DNA of 64,000 nucleotides, taken from positions 8,003,047-8,067,046 of the forward strand of contig OZ024786.1 in the NCBI GenBank assembly GCA_964017065.1, given 5' to 3'. Positions 11,894 through 22,601 of this stretch are shown here, piece by piece (positions within the stretch are counted from its first letter, which is position 1; every line of letters begins with the position of its first letter). Below the pieces are notes generated by a model that worked only from the letters and a program-made list of their open reading frames with translations, searched no databases and was not told the origin of the DNA. Made by a program: the position numbers and the translations under genes. The stretch comes from Haliclona indistincta. Lineage: Eukaryota; Porifera; Demospongiae; Haplosclerida; Chalinidae.

Positions 11894-12796
11894 GATTCAC
11901 GCATGCGTAGTTCATTCTAGTATCACGCGGCTGCAGGGTGCAGGAGCTAGGCCTATAGGGATAGGCTCGAGAGCATAGAGCTAGAGGAGGGTAATACTAG
12001 GCCGGCATACAGCTAGACTATAGTAGCGCAAGAAAGCTCACTTCGTCTGTACTACAGTGAGTTCCTGATTATAACGAGCTAATGCTACAGTCAAATTTTC
12101 TTATTGGTGACCACCTCCTTCTTATTTTGTAGCTTCCAGTGATTTGATCTCACGGTCCTTTCTCCGGACCTGTTATTGGACGTTCCTTGGTCCAGCTACA
12201 GGCCAGCTCTCGGCTTTCCACCATCACCATACTCCTCTGGACCAGTCCTTTGCTCACAGTACAAGTGTGGTATGTACATTGTAAACTAGCCTCGTGCATG
12301 CCCAGGCCTGCTTGTAAACCAATCCATGCTTAAACGGTTCATGATGGGCACATTACATAAGCAATGACGTGAGGTGTGAAAGGGTGTGGCTCCTAGCTCG
12401 GCAGTCGCTGCCATGCTGGATGTCAGCGGTATGCTATAATCCACGTGCAGTATGAGTGTGCTCTGTTCTTGCTTGCTTTACAGGAATTTCTAACAACAAT
12501 TTCGAGGGGCGCTGCTATTCTGACACTTCTCTCCACATGAGACGTGACCTGGGCAGCATGGCGGTGGTGCTAACTGAAGTGCTAGAAGTCACACCTCACG
12601 TCATTGTTACATAATGTGCAACGGGTCTGACATAAGTACATAACGCTCAATAAGCAAGAGTCTGTTCACACTAAATAACCAATTCCCTCTCTTGTCATAT
12701 AGGTTTGCTAGTCAACTCTACAGATGGGTATGCAATTTTCTGCTAATTGAGTGCCTATTGCTTACACACCTGCAAATCTGTGCTTTTTTTCTGTAG
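11894..12796. other. Probable MULE 5' flank and upstream exons of next gene
   Basis: No complete gene is visible. The 12348-12619 MITE occupies the middle. Candidate acceptors (TTTTGTAG near 12130, CTACAG near 12723) could belong to missing 5' exons of the gene starting at 12797, but I could not chain them in phase. Confidence 0.35.
12348..12619. mobile_element. Short inverted-repeat element (MITE-like)
   Basis: Arms of about 31 bases, GCACATTACATAAGCAATGA... on the left and its near-complement on the right (ending TTACATAATGTGC), bracket 272 bases. I could not fix a target duplication, so its superfamily is not assigned. Confidence 0.55.
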
Positions 12797-15172
12797 CATC
12801 AAAGAGGAAGCAGTATTTTGTTGATAGTCAGGGCCCATCTAAACGTGATTCTCCTTTGCTTTCACCAGGTAATGATAGCATTGCATCAAGTGTTTAGTGT
12901 TTTTGTAATGGTAATCACATGTAGACTGTAATTTTATTGGACCTGGTAACTCTATATCAGAGTTTGCGAACTATGAGCGATTCATGGAATGGTTGAACAT
13001 GGGTTCTTTTATTGTTATCGATAGTGAGGTATGTATAATACTTTGTGTGTACTGATGTAAGTCTGTTTGATCTAGGGACAAAAAAACACGCTCACTGCAA
13101 CTTACGAAATCAATGCTGTAACCGACCAATTGTCTCACTTGGCCTGCTGGGGGTTGTGTGGTTGGCTAAATGAAGGATGTGTAGACTGCAACAAGAAGCT
13201 ACAGGATAGTAATATCCTTGAGCTCGTAAAAGAAGTCGACTGGGCAATGGTCAGCAATGGAGAACGACCCAGCAATGTGGTATGGTATTCAAGTGTGTCT
13301 GATACTCTGTATATTTATGCCTAAGGTTGTATTTGTTGCAAGTATAGTTGTGACCCAAATGATAGTTTTCCAGAGGTCGAAATAATTGTCGAAATAATTT
13401 TGAAGTTTGTCTGGTCAATCTGTCCTAGCATAACAAATATTTGACAATTTTGTCTGGACAAACTCACTCTCTTTACTTGCTTTGCGCTGTAATGATAATC
13501 ATTCATTGAGCTGTCTAAACAAATTCCACCCATTGTGTTTTGATTGGCTGGTTAGTGGTTAACAGAACAATAAGTGACTGCCCAAGGGCAGTTATGACTG
13601 GTCAAAGTGGTGATGAATTGGTCAATGACTGACTGTTGTTTATGCCTGGGTGGGTGGAGCCCAGCTAGTTGCTTACTGAAAATGTTTTTGCATGGTAAAG
13701 TTATGTAGACATGCAATTTCACCGAGGCATCAGCACCTTTGGTGCTTTATTTGAACTCAGTTTTCTGGCAGCAGAGTTGTTGCCCAAGTGTGCAGTAACT
13801 GCTTCCTGTATGTTTTTTTTTGTCTGACCACATCCAGTATGTGATCAGTTAGGCCACATTTGACTGGTGTGTGTGTACGGATAATGTGTGTGTTGTGACA
13901 AACTTGCTTTGTTTTAGCCTGATCAGCTCACCGATGTTGTTACTGACAGCTGCATGTCCGTGCGGAAGGGGTTTTTTGACGGTTATGCCAAAGCATTAGT
14001 GTCTACTTTATCCCGCCTAGTAAGGTCTCAATGCCTCTGCCAGCATCATAGAGAGAACATCACTGTGTAAGTAAAAAATTAGTATTATGCTCGTGATGAG
14101 AAATAATTCTCTATGTAGCACGTCACCAAGTAGAATTACGGATGGGTTAAATGTGGACATCCTATTAAAGAGAGGGACTGAGGAGACTTTTTCTCCCCTT
14201 AGAGTACGAGTTATGTAGTGACAATGTATTGTTGATATACATTCATTTTTATTAGGGATATCCAGATGTTGTCATCAGATTTTTTTCAGAGGACGAAGTT
14301 GTAATAATGACGGCTGAAGTTAATAGAAATTTCTAATTCAACACTGAATAATTTCCACTTTTTCCATTAGCTCAAGAACAGATCAGTTCTAGGAATAAGA
14401 AAGAATGACATAAAAAGGAGTCACATCGGCCAGCTGTTGGCTTACATAATTGGCCATACGTTAGTGAGAATCAAAAAGGGCAGCAACTGCTTCAGCCAAC
14501 CAATACTTGGGCTATACATGGAAAGATCATTGGTAAGAAATGTTTCTTGTCACCTTCATTACTTTTTGTCTCGTACATAGGTGGTGCTCGTTAGAGGCTT
14601 AGTCAATGAAGTAAGATATACAACTACAATAGTTGAAATAACAGCTGCTTTATTTATCTACAGAGTCCCAAAAATGTTTTCAGGTTAAGAATGCAACTAA
14701 CACCCCTTGGGAATAGATCAATTGATCTTTTTAGTACCAAGGGGTGCATTGCAATAATAAAGCAACTACATAACTGTTTGAGCTGCAGCCAAGGTAAGCG
14801 TGTTGATTAAAAGCACAGAATAATAATGTTGAGTACTTGACATTTAGACAACAGCCAGAACAAATGTAATGAAGAGGAACAACTGGAGGTTGGTGAGGTG
14901 GACATTTGTGCGAGTTCTGAGACCAGTGAGAGCAGCACCAACTATGGTAAAGACAGTGATACAACATTTGTGTGTGACAACAATGGTTAGTTATTTAAAT
15001 ATCAACCACAGTTGTGAGCTCTTTTCAATTAGGTAGCAGTAGCACTACTACAGACTGGCCTGCTAGTACATGTAGCAGCAAGAGCGACTCAGAGAGCGCT
15101 AGCAGTACTGTTGCACAATCAGGTTTTCTGCTGCACATCAGTTGGGCTTTGTTGCAAGCATGTAAAATTTGA
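12797..15172 (+). CDS. Eleven-exon gene with PD...ELK nuclease-like core (5' partial)
   Basis: Exons 12797-12868, 12961-13028, 13076-13279, 13918-14066, 14119-14203, 14256-14318, 14371-14532, 14581-14610, 14664-14793, 14848-14985 and 15033-15172 join in phase to at least 412 codons. All introns are GT-AG; most are 47-93 bases, one is 638. The N-terminal part has a basic patch (SKRKQYFVDS) and a Cys/Trp-rich stretch (LACWGLCGWL). The 63-base exon 6 reads GYPDVVIRF...VIMTAE, and splicing to exon 7 makes ELK, then SHIGQLLAYIIG. A PD...E-x-K core with a following glutamine helix is the pattern of PD-(D/E)XK nuclease-fold proteins. The tail is serine/threonine/acid-rich. A paralogous exon of the same 63-base length lies at 35077. 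The 5' end is missing from my model; the nuclease activity is inferred, not shown. Confidence 0.6.
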
Positions 15173-18100
15173 CCTACAATTTTTAAAAAGCATTTTTTGA
15201 GTCAGATTTTTGGACTAGCCAAATTTTTGGGTTGAAATTTAAAGTGATGCTTATTTCACAGATTCTGAACTGAACTACAGTCTCATTTATGTGATGACTG
15301 ATGAAGCTTCTTTTACCTCAGGCTATGGCACTGGCTTGGTTTCGGATTGATGAGAGTGATGATTTCAATCAAACAAACTTTGAACTGTTCAACTTCTTTG
15401 TATACCCTGTTCAATTTCAAGAATTTTGCTACTGCACCATTTTTTATTTGTACGTTGGGGAAGTGTTCACCAACATGGGTTTCGTACACTAAGCGTTACT
15501 GGGTCACTTGTCGCGTGGTGAAATGTCAAGTTGACAAGGCCCACTTTTGTCAGTGGCGTAGTTTAGCAGCTGACACGGCTCTCCATGGCTTGGATGGATG
15601 ACAGGAGCCGGAGGGATGGATGACGGGAGCCAGAGAATATGTCAAAACTAGTTATTTTTATGAAAAATAATCACGTGAGCTGCTGAAATCCATATGAACG
15701 GATGTTTGCACCGTGGTACAGTACAGGTGTAATAGCAGGAGCGTTGAAAAAGTGCTTGTTCCGAGAAAGCACGGCCTGGCACTTTGTAACGATCTGTGAG
15801 CCACAGAAACTGTTCAGATAGAATGTAGAGAACAAATGAAGGCCATCTGAACAGTACCGTGGTTCACAGAGCTGCAAAGTACGTGTCACGCATGCAGTGC
15901 TTTCACGCTTGCCATTTTTCAACGTACCTGCAGCTTCTTTCAATAGCGTTGTTCAGCTCATCAGCCTTCTTCTTGATAGGAAAGACACTTATCCTTTCTT
16001 GTAATACATGAGAGGCGTGCAATAGCAACCACTTGCTTACATAAATAAAATCTTACCATAAACAAACCCTAAGTTGATATAGACTACCACCGAATTCATC
16101 AATACTGGTTGGTTCACAGCATAAAAAAATTAACCGTAATTCCACAGCACATGACCACATTCGTCAAGCGCATCATGGCACAACATGATCAATAAAACTT
16201 TTATTACAACTCTATCGTTTTATTTTTTTTAATTTATAGAACAGTATCAAAAACAACTAGTAATAATAATAATGCTTTATTGAACAACAAAAACAATTAA
16301 ATTGAAGTGATTTACTATAAATGAAAACGACAGTTTTTTAGCTTGATCTGAATTGTAACAGCTGCATTGATCCCACTAGTGTCACTGCAACAGATCCTGT
16401 GGAATCATGCGGCAAAATTGAGAGCAATTTATGATTTTCATTCTATAATTCAATATCCTAGGAAGCTCAAACTTACTGTGAACATTACTCCTCATACTGT
16501 CTATTAGAAAAAAAGTTTTTAATTCGTTTAGATTCCTGAAAAAAATATCCTCCCTTTCTACCTTAACTTCTAAACAAACGCAGTGGTTTACAACTCAACT
16601 AAAGAATATTGTAGCCCTGGGCATCAGCTATCTGTTGGTACATAAAAAGTTGCGATCTGTGTAGCAAGTCAAGCGAAAACGATACTTTTCCAAAACCGGT
16701 GCAAAGTTTGTTCGGAAACCCCCGCCCCTACCTTAGCAAGGCAGCTGCATGCAGACTCGGATATGAAGACGAACAGTAGCAAGGCAGACTCGCGGATGAA
16801 GACGAACAGTAGCAAGGCAGACTCGGATGAAGACCGACTGTAGCAAGGATATTCTCTTTCTCAGTTGTGGTTACAACAACAGTCCCCTGTAGCCTCACCT
16901 TGCACAGTGACCGCACTAAACTAAACTGGGGGAGGGGCTGCCCAATTTATGTCAGCGTTGTGGTAACCAGGCTTCTAGCTACGTATTCATCATCACAAAA
17001 ACAATAATATCTGTACTTGGAAAATGTGTATGAGAAAAGACAGGCGTCTTTCTAAAGAGACTGATGAGCCAACTAGGAAAGAGACCGAAGTGGTATACAA
17101 GAGGAGTGGTATATAAGTAGTGGCTTACACAGTTTACAAGTACACAACATTCCAGGTAATTGTGTTGTAACTGCCCGGTTTTGCTGACTCTAACTACCCC
17201 TTTTGCTGACTCAGCATTTATTCCGTGGTCTACACTATTTAAACTACTGGCGGCGCCTTTGATTTGTATGGCTGCCATGGTACAATGTACAATTATTATG
17301 CGACCTCTGTCCATGGTCGCACAACACAAAAGGAATTCCACAGAACATGGCCACTTTTGTCAGACAGTTTATACTATTATCTAATTACCTATCAACTTGT
17401 CTCTAACGTTCTGTTGTTCCTTTTTTTTCGTAGTAATATACATGTAAATGGAAATAATATATGCAAAAAATGCTACTACCGAATTGCAATAATTATTATT
17501 ATACTGAAATTGAAAATTACTAGCTTTAAATAAAACGACAGTCTTGTAGTATGATGTGAACTCTACAAGCTGCATCAGTTCTGCTGGTGCCACTGCAACA
17601 TATCTTGTGGAATTGTGTTCCAAATAGCTATGAGTGAAAGATAGCATTGTCCTACAATTAATTTGTCTGTGGAATATAAATTACTTACCTCTGATCATGG
17701 CTAAAATGTACATCATTATAGATATCAGCTCTTCCTCATATACTTGCTGTGATTATTGTCCATATTTTTACCTGTGAGAAAATAATATAGCAGGAAAACA
17801 TTTTTTTACTTCATTTCAAAATTAGCCTTCCTGAGTTCAATTGTTGCATGTCATCAAACACAGCAAGCCACTGATGTAGGGCTACTTGGGAATCATACTT
17901 CCCAAGAATTTCCATCTTGTTTCTTTACTTTTGCAAGCATCATCCCATCTTGTTCCTTTCCTTTTTCAAGCTTTGTTCCTTTACTTTTGCAAGTGTCATC
18001 CCTACACTTTTCAATTTTAAAAAAATAAAACTTGTTTACTTTACTTTATTATTTGAAAAAGTGCATTGTTCTCATTGTGCATTATTTATGCCTGAATTCT

Positions 18101-18320
18101 AAGTTTTACTTCATTGTACTTTGTATGCCATTGTCTATCAGAATTTGTCCTTTTGTGCTAAAATTATGAGTAATGAATTCTCAACATGATCTTTGGAGAC
18201 ATTAGGTAGCATTGTCAGTGTTGCTAAGCATTGTTTAGCAACACTTTTCATATAACATATTGACAAGCTCAAATAATAAGCAGAAAGTCATGTGTTCTGA
18301 TTGGATACAGTGCTACTACA
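15173..18320. other. No gene recognised
   Basis: AT-rich sequence with chance frames only. It contains the tandem repeat at 16735-16847 and a short duplicated block near 17937-18000 (variants of CATCCCATCTTGTTCCTTT). No splice-consistent exons with a recognisable product. Confidence 0.4.
16735..16847. repeat. Minisatellite, about 33-bp unit, three copies
   Basis: Three units built on AGCAAGGCAGACTCGGATGA plus AGACGAACAGT; the first carries an extra 10 bases. Confidence 0.8.
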
Positions 18321-18437
18321 CTGCCCAGTTTTGACAAAAAGACAACAGTGGCCAGCTAACACCTCTCCCTGTACATGCTAGTACAGGGAGAGGTGTGGTG
18401 TTGACAGCCTCTGTTGTCTGTTTGTCAAAACTGGGGA
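18321..18437. repeat. Hairpin-forming inverted repeat at MULE remnant end
   Basis: CTGCCCAGTTTTGACAAAAA... and ...TGTTTGTCAAAACTGGGGAG pair across about 55 bases with only a few bases between the inner arms (CACCTCTCCCTGTAC/GTACAGGGAGAGGTG). Part of the right arm recurs at 32425-32475 next to the other MULE remnant, so it is a terminal or subterminal part of that element family. Confidence 0.7.
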
Positions 18438-19259
18438 GTTGAGTTTACTTTGCTTGTAGTTCTGTAACAGACACTGCAACTGGCACTTCCTGTGCTAAGG
18501 TCATCTATAGTAATGAATGTCTAGACCATTATAATCTCTGCTTGTGTAACAGCAAAAACTCTAGTACTGTGACATAATGAAATCATGTACAAAAAGATTT
18601 GCTGTGTTGATTTAGTGTATACAACATGCACCAACAACCATTTACCTGGTAAGAGGTGCAATTTACATACCTGTATTGATTGGACAGTCTTGATGGCTAG
18701 TACGAATGTGAGAGGAAGAACCAAATCAGCAATTTTTCTCAGAAATTTTTTCAAAGAGTTACCTATTGAGTCTCCTCTTATTCTTATTCATAGGATCGCC
18801 ACTCTCTGTGACTAGTTCGTAAATGAGTTGTAGATCCACACTTGCACTTCTTTTTACTAGCTATGAGGACAGCTTTATTGGGCCCAGACACTGAAGAGCT
18901 ACTAAGAAGTTCACTAACACCTGTCGAGTGATCAACTTTAGGGTCATCTTCACCATCCTCCTCTCCATTGTCATATTGTCATGCCTTATTTCCTGTTGCT
19001 TAACCCATCGCTTTCTCTCTTGTTCCAAGCCACATGCGCATGCATGCATTTTTCCACTTGTTCCTCTTCTTTTACTTAGACTTTTCATTTCCTAACTTCT
19101 CTAGTTTCTTCTTCCTATTCTTGTTTGCCTGCTCCAGTGCTTCCTGCATCCCATCCACTATTGGTAGCTTGAGTCTTTCAAACAGATCCAACAGCCAGTG
19201 GCATCCAGTGCCCTTCTTACCTTTCAGGTAGGTCATGTTGCTTCGACACAACTCCAGAT
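18425..19259 (-). pseudogene. MULE remnant, copy 3 (C-terminal half)
   Basis: On the minus strand, shifted frames encode SNMTYLKGKKGTGCHWLLD, the coiled coil EQANKNRKKKLEKL and KQQEIRHD, all matching copy 1 at 9498-10538. The zinc-knuckle region is present in damaged form (the first knuckle has lost its cysteines). The non-coding 3' part (18440-18670) is over 90% like 32435-32715. Sequence similarity stops at about 19259, where unrelated repeats begin. Confidence 0.75.
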
Positions 19260-19599
19260 TGGAGGCTCGATTCCTTGAGCAGGACAGAACAAACAACACA
19301 CTACACAAAATCCTAGATGTCCACATTCTCAAGGAAGAGTAGTCTACACATACAATGCAACAGCTAGATTCCTTGAGCAGAGCTAAACACATAGCACACT
19401 AACTTACAGCCTAGATCTCAAGGAATAGATGTGCACTAACAGTTAATTTTCAGACAGAATACCTAAACCTCCAAGAAAGAGCCATAGTAACATTGTATGC
19501 ATAATATTAGGAGCAAAAGCTAATAACTACCAATGGCTGGGTCGAACCAACTGAATAGCGATTATTAGTTGAATTTATGGTTTATATCATTTGTTTCTT
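19260..19599. repeat. Small repeated block abutting MULE remnant
   Basis: GATTCCTTGAGCAG occurs twice (near 19268 and 19367), and the inverted CTCAAGGAA twice. No gene seen. Confidence 0.4.
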
Positions 19600-21370
19600 C
19601 TTTGTGCATTTCTTCCTGTTCTAGTTGAGTTCATAACAGATGATGAGCCCAGTGACTCCCTCACTGTGAATCAGCACTATGTGATCAACGATGGCTACAA
19701 CCGATGGAAACTGTTCACTAATATTCCACAACTAAAGACTGAGAAAAATTGGCCAATGTGGAAATTCCACGCTCTCAAAGGCTGCTGAACAGTGGAAATT
19801 CGCTGAAGGAACAGCTGCAGGTGGTTTTTCAGCCAAGCAACAGAAAGCCTTCTGCTCCATTCTACAACGTACAGATCAAAGAAACGTGCTAGCTGTGATA
19901 AACTGCCAGACTCCAAAGGAACTTTAGGATGTGCTGTGCAACATATTCGAAAGACTGTCAGCAACAAAGTCTTTTCATTGATGCAGCTCTATGGACTACG
20001 AATGAAATGTGGAGCTAAGTTGCAAGACCACTTACAACAGCTGGATGAACATTCAGATCAACTCACAGCCATTGGTCCAGGAGAAGAAGTGACAGAGTTA
20101 CACAAGGTAGCTGTGCTTCTACAAGAGAGCTACCCGACACTAGTATGTACGTAATGGTACTGCTAACTAAAGGAGCTGACGAACTTAGACTGATAGTTGT
20201 AAAGCAAACTCTGTTAGACGAAGAACAGAGAAGATGCAAAGGCAGTTATAGTCAGAAAGGAGCTGCCACGGATATTAAGCCTCACTTGAAGATATGCAAG
20301 CCTGGTGTCTGTTACAGATGCGGAAAGGCCAGTCACTTGACTTCCAAAAGGATTGTCGAAAACAACCTTTCTCGAAACCACCTTAACACTCACACAGCAA
20401 GCATAGAGCTGAGATAGGAAAAGAAAAAAGGAAACCAATGAACCAGAAGGAGATCAGAATTGTAGCAAATGAGGTACTGTTTGCTGACATTGATGGAGAT
20501 GAATGGAGCATCGACCCCGGAGCAAGCCGTTACATGACCTAACTAAGGTACTTACTCCGTCGATACAAAAAGTTAACTGAACCAGAGTTAGTGGGAGGAC
20601 GTACTGTATATAGTAAAGACCTTCGGAACAGGATACATCAAATTTATATTTGAGCCTCCATGAAACATGAGGATAAAATCCGGTTGGATGAACAATGTAC
20701 TCTATCTAGGTTCCCAATCTTATCAGCAATCTTTTCAGCATTCGAGCAATGGCAAGTCAAATGTTGTGTCGTTCAGGTACAAGTGCTGGATTAGAAAAAA
20801 GAAACAACTGGTTGGTATAGAGTCAGCAGCTAGCAGGAAGCTGTAAAAGTGCAAAGTCTTAAAGTAACTGAAAGAAGAAGCCAATATCGTTCGAGAAGAC
20901 TGTTTTCTAGAATGGAAAGCTGAGTTTGAGAGAAGCAATGGAAAGAAACTGAGGACACTACGCTCTGACAATGGAGGAGAATACACATCAACAAGGTTCG
21001 AACATGGATATCTGAAATCTGAGGGAATTCGTCATGAGCACACCGCTAACTACCTTCGAAATCGTTGTCCTTCACGTGCAGTCAAGGAATGATGCCGTAT
21101 GAAGCATGGCATGGTACAAGACCAAAGGTGGCTCATTTGAGAGTGTTCAGTTGTGAATCCTATGCCCACATCCCCAAAGATGAGAGAAGGAAGTTAGATT
21201 CCAAGGCAAGAAAATGCATACTGTTGGGATACGGAGACAAGACCAAAGGATAAGATTGTTTGACCCTATTCAGAACAAATTTCTACACAAGTCGTGATGT
21301 TTGTTTCAATGAAGAGGAGAAACAGGTCAGATCAAATCGTGAGCCCACTTCCAAAGATTTGAGTAATGAC
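19600..21370 (+). pseudogene. Ty1/copia retrotransposon, gag-protease-integrase remnant
   Basis: Gag-like sequence begins around NWPMWKFHAL and continues with QLYGLRMKCGAKLQDHL and a zinc knuckle (CYRCGKASHLTSK, near 20310). A retropepsin-like motif IDPGAS follows near 20515; it has DPG where DSG is usual. Integrase signatures are SDNGGEYTS near 20970 and PYEAWHGTRPKVAHLRVF near 21090. Many stops and frame changes break it, a piece of the integrase between these last motifs is missing, and no reverse transcriptase is found. I see no LTR pair. Old, inactive copy. Confidence 0.85.
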
Positions 21371-21579
21371 TGTTGACTATTATTCCTTTTATTCCTTTAC
21401 CAACACTCAGAAATTGCGTTATGTCAAGGGCGTATAGAGAGAAGAGGGCATGCAACTCAATACATGCCGTGAAAACACCGAAATTCTAATTGTTACTAAT
21501 AATAGCACTTTCCGTTATTAATTATTGTTATAGTATACGGAGGGTAAACGGAATCTTACGTCACTAGACTCACTACATT
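21371..21579. other. No gene recognised
   Basis: Short AT-rich linker between the Copia remnant and the next frame; nothing recognisable. Confidence 0.4.
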
Positions 21580-21807
21580 ATGGCAGACCAGGCAGTATCT
21601 GAAGAACACTATAGCTACACAACACCACACGGAGCACTGTCACGCCAACCAAAGCGGAGAAAGATAGTGACAACGTCGCCTCTGTCCGGCACTGCTCGTC
21701 ACTTGTTGCTGGTCAAATGTGCGGCAGCTGATCAGCAGCCTGAAACGACAGTACCGGCGACTCAGGCTGTTTCTTCTCTCTTACAACGACAGCGCCGATC
21801 GCGTTAG
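21580..21807 (+). CDS. Unrecognised 75-aa frame with basic patches
   Basis: Starts MADQAVSEEHYSYTT and contains two basic clusters (QPKRRKI, LLQRQRRSR). It could be a first exon of a nuclear protein, but no downstream exon is identified and no domain is recognised. Confidence 0.25.
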   Translation: MADQAVSEEHYSYTTPHGALSRQPKRRKIVTTSPLSGTARHLLLVKCAAADQQPETTVPATQAVSSLLQRQRRSR

Positions 21808-22601
21808 ACAGTTGCGTTTTGCCAACGCCACCAGTGATACGTGACATGGTTATCGACCAGTATCCGTACAGCTCTGATAAGCTAGCCAGTGATGCTAGCT
21901 AGCGCTAGTGACCGTTCGTGATGTCACATCCGCGTGGGCGTAAAATCTAATTTTTGTGATTCAGAAAGAATATAATATTTCTGCTAAAACCTAACACTTC
22001 CTGCACACTGTTTGCCTCACGCTAAGCCAGTTGGCAATAAATTAGCCTAACCTTCAAGCTACTAGGCAGTCTGCTGTGGGTAGACCCCTAGCTCAGGCTA
22101 GCTGCTCTGTCAGGTGACAAATCATGGCATAACTCTAGAATGAAGCTTTGTATTCACATTTCACTAGTTCACATCTGAGATAATATTGAATTCTATACTG
22201 TATTTCAAGTTTCAGAGCTCACCATTCAGCACAATCACAAAGAAGCCGCGAGCATAAAAACAATAATGACTGACAGACAACGTGATTACAGTAGCTCCGC
22301 CCACCAAGGCATAATTTACTGACTGATACACAAGCAAACTACAGTGCCGTACAGTTGTATGCCTCATGGCTCTACTCACCGAGGCATAACAATGCCACAT
22401 GCACAATATCGTTGTACACTGCGTGAAAAGCATGAGACTTACAAATAAACTCTTGTCTGATTTCGTCGATATACAAGGCCAGATTTACAAGCATCAGTCA
22501 CTTGCATACGACACAATAGTCGGACAATCTTAATTTAGATGACATGATTGGAAACAACACAAGAAATGAACGCACTATAGAAGTCTATACTAATTGACCA
22601 T
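21808..22601. other. No gene; repeat copy and MULE 3' flank
   Basis: Contains the dispersed repeat at 22118-22343. The rest is probably the 3' untranslated part of the MULE gene, read on the minus strand. Confidence 0.4.
22118..22343. repeat. Dispersed repeat, copy 2
   Basis: Diverged match to 2750-2972 in the same orientation, with shared blocks ATCATGGCATAACTC, TTTCAGAGCT and CCACCAAGGCATAAT. Confidence 0.5.

Noticed and set aside
20300..20345. Zinc knuckle considered as evidence of a virus
   Set aside because: Order of gag-like, DPGAS and SDNGGEY motifs and absence of an envelope gene fit Ty1/copia.
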